This document shows positions 55,515-64,000 of a DNA stretch of 64,000 nucleotides, one piece after another; position 1 is the first letter of the stretch; every line of letters begins with the position of its first letter. The position numbers and the translations under genes are program-made. The stretch covers positions 1-64,000 of the forward strand of contig SSGH01000021.1 in NCBI GenBank assembly GCA_008015835.1, given 5' to 3'. Under the pieces are notes generated by a model. That model saw nothing but the letters and a program-made list of their open reading frames with translations, had not been told where the DNA came from and made no database searches. This stretch comes from Lysobacter sp. (GTDB lineage: Bacteria; Pseudomonadota; Gammaproteobacteria; Xanthomonadales; Xanthomonadaceae).

Positions 55515-56476
55515 GGCTGCGCCCGTTGCCACGCGACGAACGCGTCGGTCGCCTGCGCCAGCGTTTGCGACGGTTCGCCCAACACCGCGCGCGCTTTCGC
55601 GATGTCGAAGGTTTTGCTGAAGCACAGCACATCTACGCCGAAACGCGTCACCGGCGGCTCGCCGCGCAGCCGCAGCAGCGACCACAAGCACTCCGCGGCG
55701 AAGGCGGCGGTGCGCGCCGTGCGATAACCGATCTCGCGGCCGGGCGGCGGCAAATCGAGTCGCCGGAATACGTCGGCGAGAAACGCCTGCATCGGCACGG
55801 GTTCGCCGTGGCTCAGATTGAACGCGCCGGTCGCCTCGGGCCGCTGCGCGGCGCGCAGCATGTAATCGACTAATGCGTCCACGCCGATGAGATCGCCGAC
55901 CGCCGCTGGCCCTTTGCGCACGATGCGCGGGAGCTTTCCGCGCTTCGCCGCCGCCAGCAAACGCGGAAACAGCACGGTGTCGCCCGGACCGAACACGGCG
56001 CGCGGGCGGAGAATCGTCCACGCTCCGTCGTAATCGCGCACGAGCGTTTCGCCCGCGGCCTTGGTTTCGGCGTACACGTTCGCGAACGTCGGGCCGATGG
56101 GATCGTCTTCGCGAATGCCGAGTTGATCGCAGGGGCGGTAATGGACCGAACTCGACGAGATGTAGACGAATTTCGGCGCGCCGTGCGCGCGGCAGCTCTC
56201 CAGCGTCTGTCGCGTCGCCTCGACGTTGTGGCGCAGATACTCGCGTCGCGGCGCGAACGGCGCGGCCAGCGCCGCGGCGTGGACGACGACATCCGGCCGA
56301 AACGCGCGCAGCGTGGCGTCCAGCGCATGCGGCTGCGACAGATCGATCGAACGGTAGTCGGGAAAATCCAGCGTGCGTCGTCCGACGCCGAGGAGCTCAA
56401 TGTCGTCGCGATCGCGGAACCGCTGCAGAAAACGGCCGCCGACGAAGCCGGAAGCGCCGGTGATCAGGATTCTCAT
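55511..56476 (-). CDS. NAD-dependent epimerase/3-beta-HSD-like reductase
   Basis: Extended SDR, 321 residues. NAD(P) binding is ITGASGFVGGRF, followed by VVHAAALAAPF and the catalytic VYISSSSVHY and YAETKAAGE (YxxxK). The substrate loop LRPRAVFGPGDTVLFPRL is typical of the 3-beta-HSD/epimerase branch, a group that includes OleD-type 2-alkyl-3-ketoacid reductases. In an operon with a KAS III enzyme it may reduce the beta-keto product. It overlaps the GT2 gene by four bases. Confidence 0.88.
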   Translation of the reverse strand: MRILITGASGFVGGRFLQRFRDRDDIELLGVGRRTLDFPDYRSIDLSQPHALDATLRAFRPDVVVHAAALAAPFAPRREYLRHNVEATRQTLESCRAHGAPKFVYISSSSVHYRPCDQLGIREDDPIGPTFANVYAETKAAGETLVRDYDGAWTILRPRAVFGPGDTVLFPRLLAAAKRGKLPRIVRKGPAAVGDLIGVDALVDYMLRAAQRPEATGAFNLSHGEPVPMQAFLADVFRRLDLPPPGREIGYRTARTAAFAAECLWSLLRLRGEPPVTRFGVDVLCFSKTFDIAKARAVLGEPSQTLAQATDAFVAWQRAQP

Positions 56477-56503
56477 GGCATCTTGCGTTTCATCAAGCGC
56501 GTC

Positions 56504-57457
56504 TCATGCGGCGCGCGCAGAGTGCGCAGCGCCGACGGCTTCGCGCATCGATGCGGGTAAGGCGTCGTAGCTGTGCGGGCAATGCGACGGCAACAGCGCG
56601 ATGCCGTCGTCGCCCGCGCGCTGCGCGTCGGCGAACACGCGATGGAGTCGCGCGCGGGTGTCGCGATGCGCGGCGGCATCGTCGATCAACCATCGCGTCG
56701 GCCATGCGGGTGCGCGATGTTCGCGGATTTCCGACTGTCGCCACACCGCATCGCCGACGAGCAGCCATTCGCGGTCGTCGTCGTGACGCAGCAGCAGGCC
56801 GTAATGGCCGCGCGCATGCCCCGGCAGCGGCACCGCCCACAGACTGCCGTCGCCGATCAGCTCGCGCCCCGCGCCGAGCGCCGACCAGCGCGCCGGCAGT
56901 GCGCGCGACGGCGCGTCTTCGATGCGGCGATAGCGGCGCTCGAAATCGTCCGGCAGCAGCGTCGGCAAATAGGCGCGACGCAGCAAACCGATACGGCTAC
57001 CGTCGCGCAGCAAACGCAACGCGTCGTCGCCGCACCACACCTCGGCGTTCGGCAGATCGCGCAGGCCGGCGATGTGGTCGCCGTGCAGATGCGAGGCGAA
57101 CACCGTGCGCACCTCGTGCATGGCGATGCCGCGCCGCGCGAGCTGCGCCTGCAGGCATTCTTCCGTCGGCAAGACGACCGGCGTCGTCCAGCGATATAGC
57201 CGTTCGGGAAAACGATCGGTGGCGCGCACGAAATGCTCGGCGTAGCCGGTGTCGAACAACAGCGCGCCCGCGGCGGGATGACGAATCAGGCCGACCAAAT
57301 TCGGAAAGTCCACGACGCGCCACGCGCCGCCGCGAATCGCCATGCATTCGGGATGACGGCAGTGCCCGACCCGCAGCACGTCCAGCCGCACGCGAGGAAA
57401 CGACGATGCGCCGACGTGAGACGCGCCGATCCGATCGGCGACGACGCTTTCGTTCAC
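56504..57457 (-). CDS. MBL-fold metallo-hydrolase
   Basis: 317 residues of metallo-beta-lactamase fold. The metal-binding motif is ASHLHGDHIAGL, with further ligands in LPGHARGHYGLLLR and VGDAVWRQ, and a late SHCPHSYDAL. The AHL-lactonase/quorum-quenching group shares this layout (HxHxDH). As part of a KAS III operon a lactonase, thioesterase or hydrolytic chain-release role is possible. The start overlaps the KAS III stop (ATGA). Confidence 0.87.
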   Translation of the reverse strand: MNESVVADRIGASHVGASSFPRVRLDVLRVGHCRHPECMAIRGGAWRVVDFPNLVGLIRHPAAGALLFDTGYAEHFVRATDRFPERLYRWTTPVVLPTEECLQAQLARRGIAMHEVRTVFASHLHGDHIAGLRDLPNAEVWCGDDALRLLRDGSRIGLLRRAYLPTLLPDDFERRYRRIEDAPSRALPARWSALGAGRELIGDGSLWAVPLPGHARGHYGLLLRHDDDREWLLVGDAVWRQSEIREHRAPAWPTRWLIDDAAAHRDTRARLHRVFADAQRAGDDGIALLPSHCPHSYDALPASMREAVGAAHSARAA

Positions 57458-58476
57458 AGCCGCAGCACCGCGCCGCCGAGGGTGACGCCCGCCGCCGTGC
57501 CGATCAGCAGCGCCGTCTCGCCCGCGCGCAGACGGCCGCTCGCTAGCGCCGAATGCAGCGCGGTCGGCAGCGACGCCGACACTTGGTTGCCGTGCGCGGC
57601 GAAAATGTCCTCGATGCGATCGCGCGGCACAGCGAGGCGTTTGAACACATGCGCCATGCCCAGCGCGGAGGCTTGATGCGGAATCACGCGATCGATCGCG
57701 TGCAAATCGAGCCCGGCGTCGGCCAGCAGCGCGGCGACGAAGTCGTCGAAGCGATCAGCGACCGCGCGATACAAGCGCTTGCCGTCCATGCGGAACGTGC
57801 AGACGTCGCGATAGTCGCCCGGATACCGGTCCGGCGTGAGGCGCGAGCCGCCGCCAGGAATTTCGCAGGCGTGCGCGGCTTCGGACCAGGTCTCGAAGCG
57901 CGCGGACAACAGCGCGGGGCCATCGGCGGCATTGTCGGCGGGATCGTCGGCGTGCGCGGTTTCCACCACCGCGGCCGCGGCGCCGTCGCCGAACAAGCCG
58001 TAGGTGTCGAGGTCCTGCGCGTCGAGCGCGCGCGACGCGAGATCGCAAGAGGTCACCAGCACGCGACGATAGCGGCCGCTCGCGAGCAGCGAGGCGACCA
58101 GATCCAAGGCCATCAAGAATCCGATGCAACTGGCGTTGACGTCGAACGCCGGCACCGCGCGCAAACCGAGCGCGCGATGCAGCAGCGCGGCGTTGCAGGG
58201 CATGGCCTGATCGTGGCTGGCGTTGGCGCAGACCACGGCATCGATCGCGTTCAAGCCGAGTCCCGCGCGATCCAGCGCCGCGCGCGCGGCCTGCGCGGAG
58301 ACTTCGGCAGCGTTGCGATCCGGCTCCACGCCGCGGCGCGCCACGCCGGTGCGCGCGAAGACCGTGCCGGGCGTCAGGCCGAGACGCGCATCGAGTTCGC
58401 CGCTCTCGACCCAGCGCGCGGGCGTGGAGACGCCGGTGGCGAGGATGCGGAGCGGGCGGGCGTGCGGCGTGGTCAT
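57454..58476 (-). CDS. Beta-ketoacyl synthase III (FabH/OleA-like) family protein
   Basis: 340-residue thiolase-fold condensing enzyme. The triad is Cys117 in FDVNASCIGF, His in VIPHQASALG and Asn in AAHGNQVSASLPT. TYGLFGDGAAAAVVE and GTAAGVTLGGAVLRL are typical of the KAS III fold. It is unlikely to be the housekeeping FabH because it heads an operon with a reductase, a hydrolase and two glycosyltransferases. It probably condenses acyl thioesters for a specialised lipid. The upstream 178 bases should hold the operon promoter. Confidence 0.9.
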   Translation of the reverse strand: MTTPHARPLRILATGVSTPARWVESGELDARLGLTPGTVFARTGVARRGVEPDRNAAEVSAQAARAALDRAGLGLNAIDAVVCANASHDQAMPCNAALLHRALGLRAVPAFDVNASCIGFLMALDLVASLLASGRYRRVLVTSCDLASRALDAQDLDTYGLFGDGAAAAVVETAHADDPADNAADGPALLSARFETWSEAAHACEIPGGGSRLTPDRYPGDYRDVCTFRMDGKRLYRAVADRFDDFVAALLADAGLDLHAIDRVIPHQASALGMAHVFKRLAVPRDRIEDIFAAHGNQVSASLPTALHSALASGRLRAGETALLIGTAAGVTLGGAVLRL

Positions 58477-58654
58477 TGGCGTATGTCGACGAGTGCGCGC
58501 GCAATGTACCGGGTTTGCCCCGCCCGGGTCACGCGAACCGCGACACGGGCGCGATGCGTCGCGCGAAGTCGCGGATAACTCGACTCAAAGGCGCGACCGA
58601 GAGGTGCGGCGCGGATGACGCTGTGCAAATAATGTCGCGAAAAGACGCGACGTC

Positions 58655-59812
58655 TCAGAAATTCCCGTTGAACAACTCGCGGCCGATCAGCATGCGGCGG
58701 ATCTCGTTGGTGCCGGCGCCGATCGCGTACAGCTTGGCGTCGCGCAGGATGCGGCCGGTCGGGTATTCGTTGATGTAGCCGTTGCCGCCGAGGCTCTGGA
58801 TCGCTTCCAACGCCACCTGGACCGCGGCTTCCGAGGCGTGCATCAGGCAGCTCGCGGCGTCGATGCGGGATTTATGCCCGGCGTCGTAATCGCGCGCCAC
58901 TTGGTAGGCGAAGGCGCGGCTGGACTGCAGCGCGGTGTACATGTCGGCGACCTTGGCCTGCATGATGCCGAAGGTGCCGATGGCCTGGCCGAATTGGCGG
59001 CGTTCGCGCACGTAGGGCAGGGTGACGTCCATCGCCGCTTGCATCAGGCCCAGCGGGCCGCCGGTCAGCACCAAGCGCTCGGTGTTCAGGCCGCTCATCA
59101 GCACGCGCACGCCGTTGTTGGTCTGGCCGAGCACGTTGTCTTTCGGGATCTCGCAGTTCTCGAACACCAATTCGCAGGTGTTGCTGCCGCGCATGCCGAG
59201 TTTGTCCAACTTCTGCGCGGTCGAGAACCCGGGCATGCCGCGTTCGACGATGAACGCGGTCATGCACTTGGAGCCCAATTCGCGGCTGGCGGTGCGCATG
59301 TAGACGATCAGCACATCGGCTTCGGGGCCGTTGGTGATCCACATCTTGTTGCCGTTCGCGATCCAAACGTCGCCCTTCAGTTCCGCGCGACAGGACATCG
59401 ACCCGACCACGTCCGAACCCGCGCCCGGTTCGCTCATCGCCAGCGCGCCCTTCCACTCGCCGCTGCACAGCTTCGGCAAATACTTTTGGCGCTGCGCTTC
59501 GTTGGCGTTGGCGAACAGATTGCTGACGCACAGATTGGAGTGCGCGCCGTAGCTCAAACCGACGGAACCGGACGCGCGCGAAATTTCTTCCATCGCGACC
59601 AGATGCGCCAGATAGCCCATCTCGCTGCCGCCGTATTCGCCGGGCACGGTGATGCCGAGCAGACCCAATTCGCCGAGTTTCGGCCACAAGTCCTGCGGGA
59701 AGGCGTTGTCTTCGTCGATCTTCGCCGCGCGCGGCGCGATTTCGGTCTCGGCGAACCGCCGAACCGCATCGCGCAGCGCATCGATGTCTTCGCCGAGAGG
59801 AAATGGGCGCAT
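58655..59812 (-). CDS. liuA: Isovaleryl-CoA dehydrogenase
   Basis: FAD acyl-CoA dehydrogenase, 385 residues. It oxidises isovaleryl-CoA to 3-methylcrotonyl-CoA in leucine degradation. Family sequence includes [76 protein letters not shown] and the C-terminal [20 protein letters not shown]. These are close to IVD rather than short-chain enzymes. It lies apart from the other liu genes but in the same direction. Confidence 0.94.
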   Translation of the reverse strand: MRPFPLGEDIDALRDAVRRFAETEIAPRAAKIDEDNAFPQDLWPKLGELGLLGITVPGEYGGSEMGYLAHLVAMEEISRASGSVGLSYGAHSNLCVSNLFANANEAQRQKYLPKLCSGEWKGALAMSEPGAGSDVVGSMSCRAELKGDVWIANGNKMWITNGPEADVLIVYMRTASRELGSKCMTAFIVERGMPGFSTAQKLDKLGMRGSNTCELVFENCEIPKDNVLGQTNNGVRVLMSGLNTERLVLTGGPLGLMQAAMDVTLPYVRERRQFGQAIGTFGIMQAKVADMYTALQSSRAFAYQVARDYDAGHKSRIDAASCLMHASEAAVQVALEAIQSLGGNGYINEYPTGRILRDAKLYAIGAGTNEIRRMLIGRELFNGNF

Positions 59813-59905
59813 GGAGATTCCGTGATCAGAGAGCAGAATGCGGGTTCGCTGTCGCTTAAGGAGCGCGGATGATGACGATCCGAGCCTTATCGTAACGGAA
59901 TGCAG

Positions 59906-60017
59906 CCCCCCTTTAGTAAAGGGGGGCGCCGCGTCAGCGGCGGGGGAATTGGAAGCGCATAGCGGGGCCCAAGTTCGTGTAACGAACTTGGGTTGATCCA
60001 GGCGCAGCCTGGATCAA
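59906..60017. repeat. Three consecutive hairpins between liuA and the amino acid dehydrogenase
   Basis: CCCCCCTTTA/TAAAGGGGGG (59906-59926), CCCAAGTTCGT/ACGAACTTGGG (59968-59992) and TTGATCCAGGC/GCCTGGATCAA (59993-60017) follow one another. The last overlaps the stop codon of the dehydrogenase, and the pair at 59968-60017 may end its transcript. No long T-run is present. The 59813-60013 gap has no gene. Confidence 0.7.
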
Positions 60018-61114
60018 TGCCCGCGCATACGTCCGAGGAAGCGCGGCGCAGAGCGGCCCATCGGAAGTTTCAATTTGCCGATCGCCGCGATGCGTTCTTC
60101 GGCCAGACGATCCGCGGCCAGATAGGTCGGGATCTTGTCGCGGTCGGAGATTTCGTAGATGCGGCCGAGGTTGTGGTAGATCGTCCGCATCATGCGCATG
60201 GCGCGTTCGCGGTTGTAGCCGTCGATCTCCAGCGACACGTTCATCACGCCGCCCGCGTTCACCGCGTAGTCGGGCGCGTAGACGATGCCGCGCTTCTGCA
60301 CTTCGTCGCCGATCGCGTTGTTGGCCAACTGATTGTTCGCCGCGCCGCAGATGATCTTGGCTTTCAGGCGCGGCAGCGTCTGTTCGTTGATCGTGCCGCC
60401 CAGCGCGCAGGGCGAGTACACGTCGGCGTTGACGTCGTAGATCTCTTCCGGGCTGACCGCTTCGGCGCCGTAGTCCTCGACCGCCTGTTCGACCAGACTC
60501 TTGTTGATGTCGGTGACGAAAATCTTGGCGCCGCGTTCCTTCAGCAGCTTGACGAATTCCATGCCGACGTGGCCCAGACCCTGCACCGCGTAGCTATGGC
60601 GACCTACTTCTTCGTCGCCGTATTTGCGGTTCAGCGTGGCCATCAGGCCCTGCAGCGTGCCGTACGCGGTGAACGGCGAGGGGTCGCCCGAACCGCCGTG
60701 CACCTGATGCACGCCGGTCACGAATTCGGTTTCGCGGTAGACGTATTCCATATCGTTGACGTCGATGCCCACGTCCTCGGCGGTGATGTAGCGGCCGCCC
60801 AGCGAATCGACGAATTTGCCGAAGGCGCGGAACAGCGCTTCGGATTTGTCTTTCGACGGGTCGCCGATGATCACCGCCTTCCCGCCGCCGATGTTCAAAC
60901 CGGCCACCGCGTTCTTGTAGGTCATGCCGCGCGACAGACGCAGCACGTCGTTCAGCGCGTCCTGCTCGGTTTTGTACGGCCACATGCGCAGACCGCCCAA
61001 CGAGGGCCCCAGCACCGTGTTGTGGATCGCGATGATGGCTTTGAGCCCCGCGTCTTTGTTGTGACAGAACACGACCTGCTCGTGGCCGTATTGATCGACG
61101 TGTTCGAAAATCAT
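60014..61114 (-). CDS. ldh: Leucine/amino acid dehydrogenase (Glu/Leu/Phe/Val family)
   Basis: 366 residues; oxidatively deaminates branched-chain amino acids with NAD. The catalytic-lysine region is SLGGLRMWPY...LSRGMTYKNAVAGLNIGGGK and the NAD fold is VQGLGHVGMEFVKLL. ICGAANNQL is typical of the Leu/Val subgroup. Together with liuA-E it supports leucine use as carbon source. GGAG lies seven bases before the ATG at 61114. Confidence 0.92.
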   Translation of the reverse strand: MIFEHVDQYGHEQVVFCHNKDAGLKAIIAIHNTVLGPSLGGLRMWPYKTEQDALNDVLRLSRGMTYKNAVAGLNIGGGKAVIIGDPSKDKSEALFRAFGKFVDSLGGRYITAEDVGIDVNDMEYVYRETEFVTGVHQVHGGSGDPSPFTAYGTLQGLMATLNRKYGDEEVGRHSYAVQGLGHVGMEFVKLLKERGAKIFVTDINKSLVEQAVEDYGAEAVSPEEIYDVNADVYSPCALGGTINEQTLPRLKAKIICGAANNQLANNAIGDEVQKRGIVYAPDYAVNAGGVMNVSLEIDGYNRERAMRMMRTIYHNLGRIYEISDRDKIPTYLAADRLAEERIAAIGKLKLPMGRSAPRFLGRMRGH

Positions 61115-61430
61115 CGAAAGCTCCGTTGCGCCGGCGTCGAGCCCGAGGCGGGCGCCGGAAAGTTGGGCAAGTCGTTGAAATAAAAGGATTCGACGACCGA
61201 TTGACGTGCCCGCGGCGGGGGCGCGGGCGCCTAGTCTAATGGAATCGTCCGCGCGGGGCCGTGCGCCGCCGCATGGCGCGCGGAGGGCGCTGACGAGCGG
61301 CGTCGCGGCGATGCGATCGACAGCGTTGGACAGGGCCGTCGTGCGTTTCGCGGCCGACATCTCGCGCAGGTCCCGCGCATGCGCGCGGCGGCGCGCGCTC
61401 AACCGACGAACGTACGCGCAGCGAACGCGT
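61115..61430. other. Gene-free stretch upstream of the dehydrogenase
   Basis: About 316 bases between the P4H-fusion stop and the dehydrogenase start. The dehydrogenase ribosome site is at the left end. The remainder is GC-rich without convincing genes, hairpins or promoters. Confidence 0.5.
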
Positions 61431-62729
61431 TCAGAAGTGCCGGTAACGCCGCTGTCGTATCCACAGCGTCGCGAGCCATTTTTCGCCCGCGATCACCGGC
61501 GCGCCCGCGTGCAGCGAATCGGGATCGAGACGGCCTTCCGGCGACGCGCCGTCGAACCGCATGCTGTCGAAGATCACCGCGCGTCCCGGCATCGGCGCGA
61601 CCTTCAAACCCGCCGCGGGGAATTCGGTTTCGCCGCCGGCCTCGACCGGATTCAGATACACGCACACCGTGCGCGCGCGATTGCCCGCGAGCGGGCGATC
61701 CATCTGCAGCGTCGAGGTCGGCAAATAATCGCGATGCGGGCGATATTGCTGGCCCGGGCCGTAACGCAACACGGTGAGGTGTTCGGCCTGCGGCAGATCG
61801 ATCCCCGCCGCCGCCGCCATGCGCAGCAGGATCGAACGGATCGCGCTGGTTTCCACCAACGGGTCGAAGCTCGCTTCGTGGCTGGTGCGCACCGCCATGG
61901 TGTCCGGCACGCCGGTGAGCGGATCGGCGGTTTGCGAGGGATGCAGCAGCGGGCGCGAGACCGCGATCAACAGCCGGCATTCGTCCGCGGACAGCAGGCG
62001 ATCGATCGCCGACACCCGCGGCGCATCGCTGAGCGCGCGGGCCGCCGGCGGACGCATGATCTCCTCCAGCGCGAGCTGTCGCGGCGGGCCGTGTTCGCCC
62101 GGCGGCGGCAGGGTGAACGAAGGCAGCGGCGCGAAGCCGTCGCGCGCCAATTGCGCGCGCAGATCCTCGGCCGCGCTCGGTTGCGCCGGGCAGCCTTCGC
62201 CGTGCGCCAAACGTTCGGCCAACAGCGCGGCCGCGACGACATCGCCGCGCGCTGCGCCGCGTTCGAGCAACTGCAGGCACAGCGCTTGATCGTCCGGATG
62301 CGGTTTGCGGCCGAAGTGCAGCGCGGCGGTCAGCAGCGCGGGCGGATAGTCGGCCTGCACGCCGCGGTGCAGGCGTTCGTTGATGCGGGCATCGCGCGGC
62401 AGCGCGATGCCGCCCAGCGCGATCTGCAGCAGAAAATCCCCGGCCGCCGGCGCGCCCGCGCGTTCGGCGCGCTCGAACCACTGCACGGCTTGGCGCGGAT
62501 CGGGCGCCGACAGCATGCCGTACAGCGTCAAACGGCCCATTTCCAACATCGCGCCGGGATGGCCGGCGTCCGCGGCGGCGTACAGCCGCGCCGCCGCGCC
62601 GCCGAAATCGCCGCGACCGATGAGGGCCACGCCGTAGCGGAACGCGGCTTCGCGATCGCCTGCATCGGCGGCCGCGCGCAGGGCGTCTTCGTTCGAACGA
62701 TCGTGCGCAGCGTGAGCGTCGTCGTGCAT
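61431..62729 (-). CDS. Sel1-repeat prolyl-4-hydroxylase-like 2OG-Fe(II) oxygenase
   Basis: 432 residues. The first half (about 15-190) is made of Sel1-like helical repeats (AADAGHPGAMLEMGRLTLYG, AAGDFLLQIALGGIALP, ERGAARGDVVAAALLAERLA). The second half (about 235-432) is a P4H-type double-stranded beta helix with Fe ligands H-x-D in QYRPHRDYLP and His in DSLHAGAPV, and the 2OG Lys in GEKWLATLWIRQR. It probably hydroxylates proline in a protein partner held by the repeats. Partner unknown. Confidence 0.88.
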   Translation of the reverse strand: MHDDAHAAHDRSNEDALRAAADAGDREAAFRYGVALIGRGDFGGAAARLYAAADAGHPGAMLEMGRLTLYGMLSAPDPRQAVQWFERAERAGAPAAGDFLLQIALGGIALPRDARINERLHRGVQADYPPALLTAALHFGRKPHPDDQALCLQLLERGAARGDVVAAALLAERLAHGEGCPAQPSAAEDLRAQLARDGFAPLPSFTLPPPGEHGPPRQLALEEIMRPPAARALSDAPRVSAIDRLLSADECRLLIAVSRPLLHPSQTADPLTGVPDTMAVRTSHEASFDPLVETSAIRSILLRMAAAAGIDLPQAEHLTVLRYGPGQQYRPHRDYLPTSTLQMDRPLAGNRARTVCVYLNPVEAGGETEFPAAGLKVAPMPGRAVIFDSMRFDGASPEGRLDPDSLHAGAPVIAGEKWLATLWIRQRRYRHF

Positions 62730-62860
62730 GCGGGTTCCGGCTTATGCGGCGGTGAGGATTGCGGCGAGAGCGCCGGCGCGAGTCGAGATGCCAGCGGAGA
62801 TGCGAGCGCCGATGCGGCGAGCGATCGACGCGCGAAGGGACGCGTCGTGTTCGGCGTCGA

Positions 62861-64000
62861 TCACAACTGCGATTCCAGCGGCAGCCACGCCATCGCGGTC
62901 GCGGTGGCGCGCTGCCCGCGCGTGGTGTCGGGCTCCACTTTGAGCAAACGCGGCGGCGACGCGGCGGCGTCCAACCACTGCGCATCGCCATCGCCGTTCA
63001 GACGCATCCAGTAGCTCAACTCCGGGCCGGCCAAACGCCGGTATTCCTCGCGCACCGCGCGCGCCAGCGCAGCGTCCTCGAACATCACGCCCATTTCGGT
63101 GTTGAGATACGCCGAACGCGCGTCCAGATTGAACGAGCCGATGAAACCGCGCGCGTCGTCCACGCTGTACGCCTTGGTGTGCAGGCTCGCGCCGCTGCTG
63201 CCGAACAGGCTGCTGCCCGGATGGCCCTGCGCGCGCAGTTCGTACACGCGCACGCCGCCGCGCAGCAGCGCATCGCGATACGGCCGATACGCGCTGTACA
63301 CCGCAGCCACGTCGTTCGCGGCCAGCGAATTGGTGACCACGCCGACGACCACGCCTTCGCCGGCCATCTTCGTCATCGCGGCCGTCGCCTCCGGGCCGGG
63401 CACGAAATACGGCGAAATCAGCAGCGATTTGCGCTTAGCGCCCGCGATGTCCTTCACGATCCGATGCACCAGCCAATCGTCTTGCTGATCTTCCTGCCAT
63501 TTCAGCGGCGGGTCGGAGACGACGCGGATGCCCGCGCTCCAGAACGGCGTCAAGCGCTCGCCCGCGTAATCGCTCACGTTGGGCGAGGCCGCCACGCGCC
63601 GCAGATAGCGCTGCGCCATCGGGCCGGTCGCTTCTTGTTCGATGTTGCGCGCGATCCCGTCGAAGCCGCCGTGCGGCGCGTCCGCCAACGCGGCCAACGG
63701 CACCACCGCGGCGCTATTCCAGTAGCGGTCGAACACCGCGCTGGCTTCGCCCACGGCGGGCCCGAACAGCGCGATGTCGAAGTCGCGGAAATTCACCTCG
63801 TCGCTGGCGCCGAAATACTCCATGCCGATATTGCGCCCGCCCAGCACCGCGAACCGGTTGTCGGCGATCCAGGCTTTGTTGTGCATGCGGTGATTGACGC
63901 TGACGATGCGCTGCGCCAACTCGAACACCCGCGCCATGCCTTTGCGATTGCGGAACGGGTTGTACAGCCGGATCTCGATATTCGGATGGCCGTCCAGCAG
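62861..64000 (-). CDS. Phospholipase D-family protein, 5' end outside window
   Basis: At least 379 residues continuing past the right edge (upstream text LLDGHPNIEIRLYNPFRNRK is in frame). Both HKD motifs are present: HNKAWIADNRFAVLGGRNIG and HTKAYSVDDARGFIGSFNLD. This matches the cardiolipin-synthase/PLD-like family that acts on phospholipids at the membrane. RLYNPFRNRK before the first HKD is also typical. The N-terminus, possibly with a signal, cannot be seen. Confidence 0.92.
   Translation of the reverse strand: MLDGHPNIEIRLYNPFRNRKGMARVFELAQRIVSVNHRMHNKAWIADNRFAVLGGRNIGMEYFGASDEVNFRDFDIALFGPAVGEASAVFDRYWNSAAVVPLAALADAPHGGFDGIARNIEQEATGPMAQRYLRRVAASPNVSDYAGERLTPFWSAGIRVVSDPPLKWQEDQQDDWLVHRIVKDIAGAKRKSLLISPYFVPGPEATAAMTKMAGEGVVVGVVTNSLAANDVAAVYSAYRPYRDALLRGGVRVYELRAQGHPGSSLFGSSGASLHTKAYSVDDARGFIGSFNLDARSAYLNTEMGVMFEDAALARAVREEYRRLAGPELSYWMRLNGDGDAQWLDAAASPPRLLKVEPDTTRGQRATATAMAWLPLESQL

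Overview
This is a GC-rich, densely packed chromosomal segment. It looks like a member of the Xanthomonadaceae/Lysobacteraceae (Lysobacter, Luteimonas or a relative). The evidence is the his operon in the order hisG-D-C-B-H-A-F-I behind a TrpR-family gene, the scattered liu (leucine degradation) genes, paired exported MsrB and MsrA, bactofilin, HiPIP, EfpL, and the family's usual intergenic palindromes. This assignment is inferred from gene content and order, not from a search. There are no transposases, integrases, rRNAs or CRISPR arrays.

Layout. 1-3.5 kb: a tRNA-Pro cut by the window edge, hisS, and an enlarged HutH-family lyase whose start overlaps the hisS stop. 3.6-5.85 kb (minus): a compact, apparently undescribed RiPP locus. 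A MvdC/MvdD-type ATP-grasp ligase (graspetide synthetase) is preceded by three paralogous 63-64 residue precursors. They share a TLFAFKLA-like leader motif, a DGVAVAGCT block and a C-terminal cysteine. Two of the three precursors have their own similar promoter. 5.9-13.7 kb (plus): the full histidine biosynthesis operon. It starts with a TrpR/YerC-like regulator, and overlapping palindromes sit directly on the promoter. 13.9-20.4 kb: a PH-domain protein, a membrane diguanylate cyclase, a secreted phosphoesterase, a YdeI-like protein with a histone-H1-like tail, and a C13 (legumain-like) peptidase. 20.4-23.6 kb (minus): the methionine salvage genes mtnB-mtnD-mtnC, split by a strikingly AT-rich gene of foreign appearance. 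23.7-30.7 kb: HiPIP, an amino-acid permease, a Nudix hydrolase, three intergenic repeat arrays, EfpL, an SDR and a cold-shock/Excalibur fusion.

30.7-39.1 kb (minus): leucine catabolism genes (liuC, VOC, cupin, liuD, lipoprotein, liuE) run with stop/start overlaps into a PAS-GGDEF-EAL protein and a GNAT acetyltransferase. The remaining leucine genes lie nearby: liuB at 45-46.6 kb, a thiolase at 48-49.2 kb, liuA at 58.7-59.8 kb and a leucine/amino-acid dehydrogenase at 60-61.1 kb. Together they cover leucine deamination and the route from isovaleryl-CoA to acetoacetate and acetyl-CoA. The keto-acid dehydrogenase is not in the window. 39.3-41.7 kb: feoAB plus a small Cys-rich membrane protein behind a good Fur box. 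42-43.4 kb: exported methionine sulfoxide reductases B and A.

43.4-52.2 kb: zinc-ribbon protein, bactofilin, two alanine-repeat lipoproteins, a NarL/DesK-type two-component system and a membrane protein. 52.3-58.5 kb (minus): a tightly coupled six-gene operon made of a KAS III-like synthase, an MBL hydrolase, an NAD-dependent epimerase/reductase, a GT2 glycosyltransferase, an unknown protein and a UGT-like glycosyltransferase. It looks like a glycolipid or glycosylated acyl-product pathway. 61.4-64 kb: a Sel1-prolyl-4-hydroxylase fusion and a phospholipase-D-family protein cut by the right edge. The two loci most worth attention are the graspetide cluster and the KAS III/glycosyltransferase operon.
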